Of a stretch of DNA of 64,000 bases, positions 36,015 through 44,592 are shown in pieces (the stretch's first letter is position 1; every line of letters begins with the position of its first letter). The position numbers were made by a program, and so were the translations under genes. The DNA is from Streptomyces sp. NBRC 110611 (GTDB lineage: Bacteria > Actinomycetota > Actinomycetes > Streptomycetales > Streptomycetaceae), in the NCBI RefSeq assembly GCF_001590865.1, contig NZ_BBUY01000003.1, positions 193,846 through 257,845 of the forward strand, in the 5' to 3' direction. Under the pieces are notes generated by a model. The model saw only the letters and a list, made by a program, of their open reading frames with translations, was not told where the DNA came from and searched no databases.

Positions 36015-36500
36015 TTAGGCCGGGGCGGGCTGGACGACGGCATGGGCCTTCGCGGGCTTGTACTTCTTGCTCCCGTTGTAGATGGCGTCGTAGCCGTTCG
36101 CGACGGCCTTTCCCCAGAACAGGGGCTCACCAAGGTGTGAGCCGGAGTCGATTTCCGCCTCGCCATTGGCGTTGGTGGTGGCGGTGCCGACCTCCTGGCC
36201 GTCGACCTGGAACACGATCGTCTCGCCCTGGATCGGGCTGCCGTCCTTGTCGAGGAGCCTCGCCTTGCCCTTGCCGCTCGCCTGGCCCAGCACACTGCCC
36301 TTCGTCGCCGAAGCAGTGAGTTGGACGGCTTCCTTCTCACTCGACTGCCCCTGCCCCTGCCCCTGCCCCTGTCCTTGCCCCTGCCCCTGCCCTTGCCCCT
36401 GCTGCTGCATCAGCTGGTTGAGCTTCGCCTCAAGCGACTCAACCCTTTCGTTCAGCTTGGCGATCTCCAGCTGCTGTTGTGCTTCCTGGACGCTGGGCAT
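36015..36500 (-). CDS. Coiled-coil protein with (QG)n linker and Ig-like domain
   Basis: 161 residues in three parts. Residues 1-33 form a heptad-type coiled coil (LEIAKLNERVESLEAKLNQL). Residues about 34-52 are a pure Gln-Gly repeat encoded by CCCTGC units. Residues about 60-145 resemble a bacterial Ig-like/invasin-type domain (GKARLLDKDGSPIQGETIVF, then TTNANGEAEIDSG). There is no signal peptide although the last domain is of a type usually outside the cell. The overall design suggests an oligomer displaying Ig-like heads. I do not recognise the family. Confidence 0.6.
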   Translation of the reverse strand: MPSVQEAQQQLEIAKLNERVESLEAKLNQLMQQQGQGQGQGQGQGQGQGQGQSSEKEAVQLTASATKGSVLGQASGKGKARLLDKDGSPIQGETIVFQVDGQEVGTATTNANGEAEIDSGSHLGEPLFWGKAVANGYDAIYNGSKKYKPAKAHAVVQPAPA

Positions 36501-36823
36501 GCAACTTCCTCCTGTCGTTACCTACTTGGGCTCTTGCACTGCGTTTCCGGACTGCGTGTCGTGGAATCACGCCGACCGCCTCCAGGATTCGCACACGCTC
36601 CGGGTATATGCCCTCGGCATTACTCCAATCGCCTTACTTATGGGGCATCCGAGTGAGATCGACTCGGGTGAACCCGTAGCCCGGGTGACCCCGCAGTACG
36701 AAACCCCACGCCCACCGCCCCCGGTCACCCAATGGCACCGGCCCCACTCGCGAGCCACACCCCCACCGACTTACCTGGAAGGTGGCCGCACGGCAGGGCG
36801 AGGGCTCACGGGAGGACGACGCG
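36501..36823. other. Divergent intergenic region
   Basis: 323 bp between the coiled-coil protein gene and a membrane protein gene. The half near 36600-36660 is AT-richer and contains a possible -10 element on the minus strand (TATACC near 36604-36609). No gene or clear operator is visible. Confidence 0.4.
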
Positions 36824-37801
36824 ATGCCAGCGACCCCACCCGTACACCCGGACAGCCGGGGCACGGGGCGGCGCGTACGGTCGGCGGCAGGCGCGGCACT
36901 GCTCCTGCTGGGAACCCTCCTGCTCCCCCTGGGGCTGACCGCCACCTGGGCACACGCCCAACTCACCGAGACCGACCGCTATGTGGCAACGGTGGCGCCA
37001 CTCGCCGAGAACACCGCCGTACAGCAAGCCGTGGTCGACGACGTGACGGACGGGGTCATGACCCATGCTCCACTCGACGGCCTGCTGAACGGCCTCCTCA
37101 AGGCCGTACCCCGCGCCGAACGCCCAGCCGTCCGCCGCCACTTCGCCCACGGCATCCGGGAGTCCGTCGCCAAACAGGTCCGCCAGGTCGTCACCGGCCG
37201 CGGCTTCCCCACCATGTGGAACGGCGTCCACCGGACCGCCCACCGGACCCTGGACGGCACCCTCGCCGCCCCCGGCCCCGTCCATTCGGAAGTCACCCTC
37301 GACCTCACACCGGTCCTGGAACGGGTCAGGCACCAGCTCTCCCACAACAGCATGGGCCTGGACATGGTCCGCCGCGTACCGCACTCCGACGTGGAAGTCG
37401 TCCTGCTCAAAGCCCCGTACGTGCCCCGCCTCCGCACCCTCTACGACGCCGTACGCCACGGAGCCCACCTCCTGCCCCCGGCCGCGGCCCTCTCCCTCGG
37501 CACCGGTCTCCTCCTGACACACCGCCGCCGACGGGCACTGACCTGGACCGGGGCAGGCTGCGCGGCAACGGCCGCCCTGCTCGCCGCGACACTCGCGCAC
37601 CTACGTGTCCGCGCCCTGGACGCCCTGCCCCCGGTGATCTCCCGCCCGGCCGCGCACGCGTACGTGGACGCCCTGACCGGACCGCTCCGCACCGGCTTCT
37701 GGCTCGTCATGGCCGCCGGGACCCTGACCGCCGTACTCGCGGCGGCCGGACCACCGATAACCCGAACCTGGCGGGCCCGGCACGCCCGCCAGGTCAGGTG
37801 A
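36824..37801 (+). CDS. Hypothetical membrane protein, four predicted helices
   Basis: 325 residues. One helix near residues 21-43 (AGAALLLLGTLLLPLGLTATW) is followed by an extracytoplasmic region of about 170 residues (LTETDRYVATVAPLAENTAV at its start, a pattern I recall in actinobacterial integral membrane proteins). Two helices lie near 215-260 and one is close to the C-terminus. The ATG at 36824 has GGGAGGA nine bases upstream. Function is unknown. It is convergent with the oxidoreductase gene. Confidence 0.7.
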   Translation: MPATPPVHPDSRGTGRRVRSAAGAALLLLGTLLLPLGLTATWAHAQLTETDRYVATVAPLAENTAVQQAVVDDVTDGVMTHAPLDGLLNGLLKAVPRAERPAVRRHFAHGIRESVAKQVRQVVTGRGFPTMWNGVHRTAHRTLDGTLAAPGPVHSEVTLDLTPVLERVRHQLSHNSMGLDMVRRVPHSDVEVVLLKAPYVPRLRTLYDAVRHGAHLLPPAAALSLGTGLLLTHRRRRALTWTGAGCAATAALLAATLAHLRVRALDALPPVISRPAAHAYVDALTGPLRTGFWLVMAAGTLTAVLAAAGPPITRTWRARHARQVR

Positions 37802-38092
37802 TCTTCCAGAGAATCTCCTCGGCGCCCCGTCCCGTCCGTCCCATCCGCCCGAACCGAGGGCCCTCCCAGCACGGGGCAGAAGCTCAGGCAGGCCTTCCAC
37901 AGCTGCCCGGTCCGGGGGTCAACGACCAGCACCTAAAGAGGCTGACGCATGCGCAGCCGTACCGCGCAACCGCTCATCCGTCTGCTAGGTGGCGCACCTT
38001 GCCCGATGTCTTACCGAATCGCTGCGCGACGTGGTCCGGGTCGTGCAGAGCCGAGGTGAACGGCTCACATAGTCAGGCTCACATGGTCCGGC
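37802..38092. other. Convergent intergenic region, possible gene remnant
   Basis: 291 bp with no intact gene. The minus strand reads a protein-like stretch (VLVVDPRTGQLWKACLSF) and a second one in another frame (HDPDHVAQRFGKTSGKVRHL), both broken by stops; this looks like decayed coding sequence of unknown origin. The right edge has GGCTCACATGGTC repeats. Confidence 0.35.
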
Positions 38093-39034
38093 TCACATGG
38101 TCAGGACGGTCTTGCCCCGGGCTCGGCCCGTGCGGCTGGCGGCGATCGCCTCCGGGGCCGAGGTCAGGGGGACCTCGCTGCCCACCAGGACCGTCAGGCG
38201 GCCCGCGTCGAGGTGGCCGGCCAGGATTTCCAGGAGCTGCGGGGAGGGACGGTTGATGAAGTTGAAGCCGCGGAGGTTGCGTTCGGTCAGGTCGTCGGCG
38301 TCGGCGGAGCCGATGAGGGAGACGGCGGTGCCGCCATCGCGGACGGTACGGGTCATCCCGGCGAATTCGGCGGGGCCGCTGATCATGTCGATCAGGACGT
38401 CCACACCGTCCGGATGGGCCGCCAGGACCTGGTCGGCCACCGGGCCCGCGGTGTGGTCGACGGTCTCCGACGCGCCCAGATTGCGCATCAGCTCCGCCAT
38501 CTCCGGACGCGCGGTGGCGATCACCTCGGCTCCGCGGCCGGCCGCCAGCTGAGTGGCGAAGGTACCGACGCCACCGGTCGCGCCGACGATCAGCACCCAC
38601 TTGCCCTCGCCGGTCCGGGTCTCCTCGATCAGGTTGTACGCGGTCATCCCGGCCGTCGGCACCGCGGCCGAGGTCGCGTAGGTGACGCTGCGGGCGGCGT
38701 GCGCGATGCGGTCCTCATCGGCGAGGGCGAGTTCGCAGTACGAACCTCCGCCCTGCTCGGCACGCTGGAACTGGCCGAACACCGCGTCCCCGACCGTGAA
38801 CCGCCGTACGCCCGTACCGACAGCGAGCACCTCACCCGCGCCGTCCGTCCCCAGGACGAGGGGGAAGGAGGCCTTCACGGCGTCCCCGAAAGCACCGTCC
38901 GCGAGCTTCCAGTCGACGGGGTTGACCCCGGCGGCGGCCAGCCGCACCAGGACCTCGCCGGGCCCTGGCTCGGGCTGCGGCAGTTCCATGAGCTGCGGCT
39001 GTTCGCCGAATGCGTTGACTGCTACGGCTCTCAT
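38093..39034 (-). CDS. MDR-superfamily NADP-dependent quinone-type oxidoreductase
   Basis: 313 residues. MRAVAVNAFGEQPQLMELPQ, then VRLAAAGVNPVDWKLADG, GTDGAGEVLAVGTGV and the nucleotide motif VLIVGATGGVGTFATQLA are typical zinc-free medium-chain dehydrogenase/quinone reductases. No zinc-binding Cys cluster is present. It is cytoplasmic. The ATG at 39034 follows GGAAGGGAA. Longer reading frames upstream are not credible. It is divergent from a response regulator gene. Confidence 0.9.
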   Translation of the reverse strand: MRAVAVNAFGEQPQLMELPQPEPGPGEVLVRLAAAGVNPVDWKLADGAFGDAVKASFPLVLGTDGAGEVLAVGTGVRRFTVGDAVFGQFQRAEQGGGSYCELALADEDRIAHAARSVTYATSAAVPTAGMTAYNLIEETRTGEGKWVLIVGATGGVGTFATQLAAGRGAEVIATARPEMAELMRNLGASETVDHTAGPVADQVLAAHPDGVDVLIDMISGPAEFAGMTRTVRDGGTAVSLIGSADADDLTERNLRGFNFINRPSPQLLEILAGHLDAGRLTVLVGSEVPLTSAPEAIAASRTGRARGKTVLTM

Positions 39035-39128
39035 CGTGGCGTTCCCTTCCACCCTGGGGACCGGTGGCCGAGGTGGATCGTAAGCACGCCGGACGGGCCG
39101 GATGCGGCAGGAGAGGAGGCGGTGCGGC

Positions 39129-39184
39129 GGAAGCAACTCGTACGGCCCCCGGGGCCGGGCCGCGGAAGCAACTCGTACGGCCCC
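39129..39184. repeat. 21-bp direct repeats upstream of the response regulator
   Basis: GGAAGCAACTCGTACGGCCCC is present at 39129-39149 and again, identical, at 39164-39184, 35 bp apart. The gap between the divergent genes is only 202 bp, so these may be regulator binding sites. Confidence 0.65.
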
Positions 39185-39209
39185 AGCCGGGGTGTGTCCG
39201 GCTGGGGCC
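39179..39209. promoter_or_regulatory. Strong hairpin 27 bp before the response regulator gene
   Basis: Arms GGCCCCAGCCGG and CCGGCTGGGGCC, fully complementary, flank a 7-nt loop. It overlaps the second 21-bp repeat. It is not at a gene end, so a role as operator, attenuator or leader structure is more likely than plain termination. Confidence 0.5.
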
Positions 39210-39236
39210 GGTGCACCTCTGGGTACATATGTCGTC

Positions 39237-40028
39237 ATGCGCGTTCTGGTGGCGGCGGGCGAGGAGTGCCTCGCGGACTTGGCGGACACGGTCATCGCGG
39301 GGCTGCGCCGCGAGGCGATCACGACGGATATCGCCCACGACGGCCGGGAGGCGATGGCCAAGCTGCGGCTCGGCGGGTACGACGTGCTCGTCCTGGACCA
39401 GGATCTGACCGCGTCGCACGGGAAGCGTGGGCCGTACGGGCTGCAAGGGCTGCATGGGCCGTACAGGCGGACCCGGGTGCTGATGCTCACCGCCTCGGGC
39501 CCGGGGCTGGGGCTGGGTGCCGACGACTGTCTGGCCAAGCCGTTCGCGTACGAGGAGCTGCTCGCCCGGGTGCGGGCGCTGGGACGGCGGCCCCGGACCG
39601 TCCTGCCGCCTGTCATCGAGTGGTTCGGCGTCACCCTCGACACCACGCGCCGGCTGGCGCACCGCGACGGACGGCCGCTGGCGCTCTCGCGGGCGGAGTT
39701 CGGAGCGCTGGAGGTGCTGCTTCGCGCCCAGGGCGGGGTGGTCAGCGGCGACGACCTGATCGAGGAGATCTGGGAGGAGCACACCAGCCACCGCACCAAC
39801 GCGGTACGGGTCACGCTCGGCACGCTGCGCGCCAAGCTCGGGGACCCGCCGCTGATCGAGACCGTACCGGGCGCCGGATACCGCGTGACGGGGGATCGGT
39901 TGGCGGGAGAGCGGTTGGCGGGAGACCGGTCGACGGGGGATCGGTCGACGGGAGAGCGGTCGGCGGGCCCACCCGATTGCCCGTATGGCGGGACCGGTAG
40001 CGGGCCGCGGGATTCAATGGCTCAATGA
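39237..40028 (+). CDS. OmpR-type response regulator without an adjacent kinase
   Basis: 263 residues. The receiver has phosphoacceptor Asp54 (DVLVLDQDLT), LMLTAS and Lys101 (LAKPFAYEELLARVRAL). A low-complexity GPYGLQGLHGPY stretch lies between beta-3 and helix 3. The C-terminal winged helix (RAEFGALEVLLRAQGGVVS, then TNAVRVTLGTLRAKLG, then PGAGYRVTG) is intact. A 25-residue tail of GDRLAGER/GDRSTGER repeats follows, encoded by 15-bp units. No kinase is nearby. The stop overlaps the OpuC-type ATPase start (ATGA), which suggests a role in osmolyte uptake. Confidence 0.9.
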   Translation: MRVLVAAGEECLADLADTVIAGLRREAITTDIAHDGREAMAKLRLGGYDVLVLDQDLTASHGKRGPYGLQGLHGPYRRTRVLMLTASGPGLGLGADDCLAKPFAYEELLARVRALGRRPRTVLPPVIEWFGVTLDTTRRLAHRDGRPLALSRAEFGALEVLLRAQGGVVSGDDLIEEIWEEHTSHRTNAVRVTLGTLRAKLGDPPLIETVPGAGYRVTGDRLAGERLAGDRSTGDRSTGERSAGPPDCPYGGTGSGPRDSMAQ

Positions 40029-41242
40029 TCGGCTCCACGGTCGGCTCCGCGAGCGACCCCAAGACCGGCGCCACGATCGACTCCATGATCCGGTTCGAGT
40101 CCGTCACCAAGCGCTACCCCGACGGGACCCTCGCCGTCGACGACCTCTCCTTCGAGGTCCGGGCGGGCGAGCTGGTGACGCTCGTCGGACCGTCCGGCTG
40201 CGGCAAGACGACGACCATGATGATGGTCAACCGGCTCATCGACCCCACGCACGGCCGGATCTTCGTCGACGGCGCCGATATCGCCGGCGTCGATCCGGTC
40301 CGGTTGCGCCGCCATATCGGCTACGTCATCCAGCAGACCGGCCTCTTCCCGCACCGCACCGTCCTCGACAACACCGCCACCGTCCCCGTGCTGACCGGCT
40401 GGAAGAAGGCGAAGGCCCGCGAGCGGGCCGCCGAACTCCTGGACCTGGTCGGCCTGGACCCGGCCGTCTACGGCTCCCGCTACCCCGACCAGCTCTCCGG
40501 CGGCCAGCGGCAGCGGGTCGGGGTCGCCCGGGCGCTCGCCGCCGACCCACCCGTCCTGCTGATGGACGAACCGTTCGGGGCCGTCGACCCGGTCGTCCGC
40601 GACCGGCTGCAGAAGGAGTTCCTGCGGCTGCAGGCCACCATGCACAAGACGGTGCTGCTGGTCACCCATGACATCGAGGAGGCCATCCGGCTCGGCGACC
40701 GGATCGCCGTGTACGGCGCGGGGCGGATCGAACAGTACGACACCCCGGCGAGCGTCCTCGGCTCCCCCGCGACGCCTTATGTCGCCGAATTCGTGGGCAC
40801 CGACCGGGCGTTGAAGCAGCTGTCAGTCACCGGTATCGACCGTGGAGACCTCGAACGCCCGCCGTTCGCCCGCCTCGGCGAACCGGCCGCGGAGGCGGTG
40901 ACGCGGCTACGGGCCGAGGGCGCCCGCTGGGCGGTGGTGCTCGACGAGGACGGCGAACTGCACGGCTGGGTGGGCGCCGAGGAACTCGCCGGGGCCGGCG
41001 GCACGGTCGCCGGACACGCCCGCCGGATGGAGGCCTGGGTGCCGGTCACCGCCAACCTCAAGGACGCCTTCAGCGAGATGCTCCAGCACGACGCGGGCTG
41101 GATCGCGGTCCTGGACGGCCACCGGTTCCTGGGCGTCCTCACCCCGACCACGCTCCACGAGGCGCTGCGCCGCACGATCGGCGCGGACGAACGGGGCGCG
41201 CCCCGGGAGCGGGCGGACGTGGATTCGGTTCCCACGGAGTGA
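40025..41242 (+). CDS. Glycine betaine/quaternary amine ABC transporter ATPase
   Basis: 405 residues. Walker A is GPSGCGKTTT, the Q-loop QQTGLFPH, the signature LSGGQRQRVGVARAL and Walker B VLLMDEPFGAVDP. A pair of CBS domains (about 265-385) follows, as in OpuCA/ProV, where they sense ionic strength. It should drive the OpuC-type permeases encoded at 43894-45404. It is coupled to the response regulator (ATGA overlap) and separated from its permease partners by another gene on the opposite strand. Confidence 0.92.
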   Translation: MIGSTVGSASDPKTGATIDSMIRFESVTKRYPDGTLAVDDLSFEVRAGELVTLVGPSGCGKTTTMMMVNRLIDPTHGRIFVDGADIAGVDPVRLRRHIGYVIQQTGLFPHRTVLDNTATVPVLTGWKKAKARERAAELLDLVGLDPAVYGSRYPDQLSGGQRQRVGVARALAADPPVLLMDEPFGAVDPVVRDRLQKEFLRLQATMHKTVLLVTHDIEEAIRLGDRIAVYGAGRIEQYDTPASVLGSPATPYVAEFVGTDRALKQLSVTGIDRGDLERPPFARLGEPAAEAVTRLRAEGARWAVVLDEDGELHGWVGAEELAGAGGTVAGHARRMEAWVPVTANLKDAFSEMLQHDAGWIAVLDGHRFLGVLTPTTLHEALRRTIGADERGAPRERADVDSVPTE

Positions 41243-41301
41243 GATGCCGACGGTGACAACGGCGTGAGGCGCCGACGATGACGACGGCGTGAGGTGCCCG
41301 G

Positions 41302-42645
41302 CTAGGGAGTGCCGCTCCGGCTTCGTACGCGACGGGTACGGCGGATACGGCAGAGGCGGCGGATACGACGGGAAGCCGCCAGGGCGAGCGTGACGGCCGC
41401 AGCGGCCGCGGCGAGCAGGACGGCGCCGGTGCGGCCGTCGACACTGATCGCGGATGGTTCGGGTGGGCTGGCGAGATCGTCGGGACCGGCGGTTTCCAGG
41501 GGTATGTCGTGCTCGACGGGGAAACCGGAAACGGGCGGCACCCAGCGGTCGATCGGGGCCGGACCGTCCTCGACCTCAAGCTTGATCGGTGCGGCGTTGT
41601 TGCTGGGGTCGGTGTCTCCGTCAGCGGGTTCGGCCACCGAGATCCTGCCCTCGGCCCCTTCGACCCGCCGGTCGATCCGTACACGCAGGGTGACAAACCA
41701 GTTGACATTGCTGCAGTAGATGTTCCCGTCTTCCTCGTCACGCGTGCAGTAGTCGATCTCGGAGGGCAGGCCCTCCCGCTCCCACCGTGTGAGCGGGGCG
41801 AAGGTCGTCCCTTCCGGCACCTCGATCCGCACTTCCTGGGCCGCCCCGGTGGGAGCCGGGATGCTCGCCTCGGCGTACTCGCCGACCCTGCCACGGAGCT
41901 TGATGCCCTCGATGCCCCAGTCCGCTTTGTCGGCATAGCCGTGCGAGACGAAGCGCAGTTCACCACCGCGCTGCCGTTCCCCACTGTCCTGCCGGTCCCC
42001 ACCGTCCTGCCGGTCCTGCCCGTCCTGCCCGTCCTGCTGTTCACCATCACGACCGTTGAGCGTGCCGATGGCGACCGGCTTGAGGCCGAGTGCGGGCAGG
42101 GTGCCCTGTTCGTACTCCGCCTTGTAGTCCTCGGTATGCGCGGGCGGATCTCCCAGCGGCCAGACGGCGTACGTATACGACCCCATGACGGCGTAGTGGC
42201 GGCCATAGACCTCCGGGAGGGGCTCGGCGGTCTCGTAGGCGGCTCCAACGGACACGGGGTTCGGGAACTCGCAGAAGAGGGTGCGCTTGTACTGCCCGCG
42301 GTAGCAGTTGCGGGGAAAGCCGACGCCGGTGTCAAAGCGGGCATCGGTGACCGTGACGCGCATGACCACTCCATGAGGCGCCGCGACCGGCCCGGTGTTC
42401 CCGAAAGCAGGTGTGAGGGACGGGATGCGGCCACGGTCGTCAGAGGTGAGGGTGTACGGCTCGTGGGTACGGAGCGTGAAGGACGGCCGCTCACCGTCCG
42501 GGCGCACCCCGCCAGGTCCGGCGGCACCGGGTGCACCGGCACCGGCGCCGGGCCCGAGCAGCAACACGGCGCCTGCGGTGAACAGGACCGCCGGAATCGC
42601 CCTGCGCCCTCTCCCCTTACGCTCCTTGCCCGCCCTGCGCACCAT
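41302..42645 (-). CDS. Secreted protein with C-terminal membrane anchor
   Basis: About 447 residues. A basic start and a signal stretch (AIPAVLFTAGAVLLLGPG) lead to an extracellular region of about 350 residues with paired Cys (NCYRGQYKRTLFCEFPNP; YCTRDEEDGNIYCSN). A Gln/Asp/Gly repeat (QDGQDGQDRQDGG) interrupts it. Near the C-terminus a hydrophobic helix (AVLLAAAAAAVTLALAA) and an Arg-rich tail anchor it. The start is taken at the ATG at 42645. Function is unknown; the layout suggests a surface protein. Confidence 0.65.
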   Translation of the reverse strand: MVRRAGKERKGRGRRAIPAVLFTAGAVLLLGPGAGAGAPGAAGPGGVRPDGERPSFTLRTHEPYTLTSDDRGRIPSLTPAFGNTGPVAAPHGVVMRVTVTDARFDTGVGFPRNCYRGQYKRTLFCEFPNPVSVGAAYETAEPLPEVYGRHYAVMGSYTYAVWPLGDPPAHTEDYKAEYEQGTLPALGLKPVAIGTLNGRDGEQQDGQDGQDRQDGGDRQDSGERQRGGELRFVSHGYADKADWGIEGIKLRGRVGEYAEASIPAPTGAAQEVRIEVPEGTTFAPLTRWEREGLPSEIDYCTRDEEDGNIYCSNVNWFVTLRVRIDRRVEGAEGRISVAEPADGDTDPSNNAAPIKLEVEDGPAPIDRWVPPVSGFPVEHDIPLETAGPDDLASPPEPSAISVDGRTGAVLLAAAAAAVTLALAASRRIRRLCRIRRTRRVRSRSGTP

Positions 42646-42786
42646 CACCGTCGTCTGCCCCCTCGTACCAGACCGTCCCGGTCCCCCGGGGGTGACACTC
42701 TCGCATGCATCCCCTACATACGGCTCATAGAGGTCACCCACGTCACACGGCTCACGGCTCACGGCTCACGCAGGCCGGCCCGAACC

Positions 42787-42824
42787 GTTTCACGTGAAAC
42801 AGTGCCGGCCGTTTCACGTGAAAC
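42787..42824. promoter_or_regulatory. parS: Pair of parS sites
   Basis: Two perfect GTTTCACGTGAAAC copies at 42787-42800 and 42811-42824, ten bases apart, between the binding-protein stop and the secreted-protein gene. Paired sites this close could act as one strong ParB loading point. Confidence 0.9.
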
Positions 42825-42826
42825 TC

Positions 42827-43897
42827 TCAGTCTCTCGGCAGCAGCCTCTTCGACACGAGGTAGTTGCGGGCCACATCGGCCGGCAGCCGCCGCCAGCTGT
42901 CCACCTGCTCGTTGAGATGCGCGAGATCGGCGGTGGTCAGGACCTTGTTGAGGCGGTTGAGGGCGGCAGCCACCCGTACGCTGCCCGCGCGGCCGCGGTT
43001 GACGACCGGGATGACGTAGTCGGCGTTCTGCAACTTCTTGTCGTCGGCGAGCAGGACCAGCCCGAACTGGTCGAGAGTGGCATCGGTGCTGGTGGTCACC
43101 ATCATCTGGTCCTGTCCGCGCTGCACGGCTTGTTTGGCGGGGATCGTGCCGATGCCTTTGGGGTCGATAGCGGTGATGTTGATCCCGTACGTCTTCCTCA
43201 ACCCCGGTGCACAGAAAGGCCGTTGGACGCATTCATCGCCTGCCGCGAGGCGGACCGGCAGTTTCGCCCGTCCCACGTCGCTGAGGGTCTTGAGCTGGTG
43301 CTTACGGGCGTACGCGGCGCTCACCGCGAAGGCGTTCTGGTCGACGGCCCGGCCGGCCGGAAGCACGGTCAGCCCCCGGGCCGCGGCGAGCCTCCGCAGC
43401 ACGGCCATGGTCGCGCCGAGGTCGGATGAGGCGACCGGGGCAGTTGTGGAGCCCTTGTCCTTGGCGTTGAGCCAGTCCGCGAAGGTGGCGGCGTACTCGG
43501 GGACGACATCGATCTGTCCGGCCTCCAGCGCGGGTTCGTACAGCTCACGGTTGCCGACGGTGAGGACCCGGGTCCGGTAGCCGGCGTGCGCGAGCAGCGC
43601 CGCGTACATCTGGGCGAGCAGCTCGCTCTCGGTGAATCCGGCCGAGCCGATGGCCAGGTCGCGGTGGTCCCCGGGCGAGGCGGTGATCGCGGGGCGGGTC
43701 TCCAGAGAAGGACCGCGGGCGCAGCCCGTGAGCCCGACGACGGTGAGGACGGTGACGGAAGTAACGGCGGCCATGGTGGTGACGGAGGTGACAGAGGTGA
43801 CGGCGGTGAGGACGCTGCGGGCGTGGACGGCCGTGCGGGCGGCGGCACGGGCTACGGCAGTGGTGCGGGCCGAGAAGGCCGGCGGCGCGGACCTCAC
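42827..43897 (-). CDS. OpuC-type substrate-binding lipoprotein
   Basis: 356 residues from the GTG that overlaps the upstream permease stop (GTGA). An unusually long N-terminal region with Val/Thr/Ser repeats ends in the lipobox VVGLTGC. The mature part has IGSAGFTESELLAQMYAALL, ALEAGQIDVVPEYAATFADW and VVNRGRAGSV, matching OpuAC-like quaternary amine binding proteins. An ATG at 43774 would give a shorter signal peptide but lacks a ribosome site. It is the last gene of a three-gene operon. Confidence 0.87.
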   Translation of the reverse strand: MRSAPPAFSARTTAVARAAARTAVHARSVLTAVTSVTSVTTMAAVTSVTVLTVVGLTGCARGPSLETRPAITASPGDHRDLAIGSAGFTESELLAQMYAALLAHAGYRTRVLTVGNRELYEPALEAGQIDVVPEYAATFADWLNAKDKGSTTAPVASSDLGATMAVLRRLAAARGLTVLPAGRAVDQNAFAVSAAYARKHQLKTLSDVGRAKLPVRLAAGDECVQRPFCAPGLRKTYGINITAIDPKGIGTIPAKQAVQRGQDQMMVTTSTDATLDQFGLVLLADDKKLQNADYVIPVVNRGRAGSVRVAAALNRLNKVLTTADLAHLNEQVDSWRRLPADVARNYLVSKRLLPRD

Positions 43898-44592
43898 CGG
43901 ATCCGCCCCCGTGCCCACCGCGGCGCATACCGCTCCACGAGCTCGAACCCGGCCTCCATCAGCAACGCGAACGCCGCGACCAGCACCGCACCGGCCACCA
44001 CCTGCGGAGTGCTGGCCAGGTTGAACCCTGCGGTGATGATCCGGCCGAGCCCGCCGCCGCCCACCAGCGCGGCGAGCGTGGCAGTGGCCACGAGCTGCAC
44101 GGCGGCGATCCGCACGCCGGTCAGCACGAGCGGGAAGGCGAGTGGCACCTCGACCCGCCACACCAGCTGCGCCCCGGTCATCCCCATACCGCGCGCGGCC
44201 CGCACCACGTCACGGTCCACCTCCCGCATCCCGATGTACGCGTTCGTCAGCAGCGGCGGGACGGCGAACAACACCAGTGCGATGACCGTCGGCCACTGCG
44301 CATGCCGCCCGATGGGGGTGAGCAGCAGAAGGACCAGGACGGCGAAGGTCGGCACCGCCCGCCCGACATTGGCGAGGTTGACCGCCAGCGCACCGCCGCG
44401 CCCGAGGTGCCCGAGGGTCAGCGCGACCGGCAGCGCGATCAGGGCGCTGATGATCAGGCAGGCGAAGGTGAGCGCGAGGTGCTGCTCCAGACGGTGCCAG
44501 ACGCCGTTCTCGCCGGACCAGTTGGCAGCGGTGGTCAGCCAGGCCCAGACCGCGGAAAGGGTGCTCGTGCCCGGTGCGGCGATGGTGCTCAT
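43894..44592 (-). CDS. OpuC-type ABC transporter permease (second)
   Basis: 232 residues, about six membrane helices. The EAA-type loop is AARGMGMTGAQLVWRVEVPLAFP, given here in two parts: AARGMGMTGAQL and VWRVEVPLAFP. GGGGLGRIITAGFN near the C-terminus is typical of ProW/OpuCB/OpuCD permeases. Start and stop overlap both neighbours by four bases, so the three genes are tightly coupled. Confidence 0.9.
   Translation of the reverse strand: MSTIAAPGTSTLSAVWAWLTTAANWSGENGVWHRLEQHLALTFACLIISALIALPVALTLGHLGRGGALAVNLANVGRAVPTFAVLVLLLLTPIGRHAQWPTVIALVLFAVPPLLTNAYIGMREVDRDVVRAARGMGMTGAQLVWRVEVPLAFPLVLTGVRIAAVQLVATATLAALVGGGGLGRIITAGFNLASTPQVVAGAVLVAAFALLMEAGFELVERYAPRWARGRIR

Noticed and set aside
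37802..38092. Protein-like minus-strand fragments between two convergent genes
   Set aside because: Broken by stops and in different frames; too short to identify, so kept only as a possible remnant.
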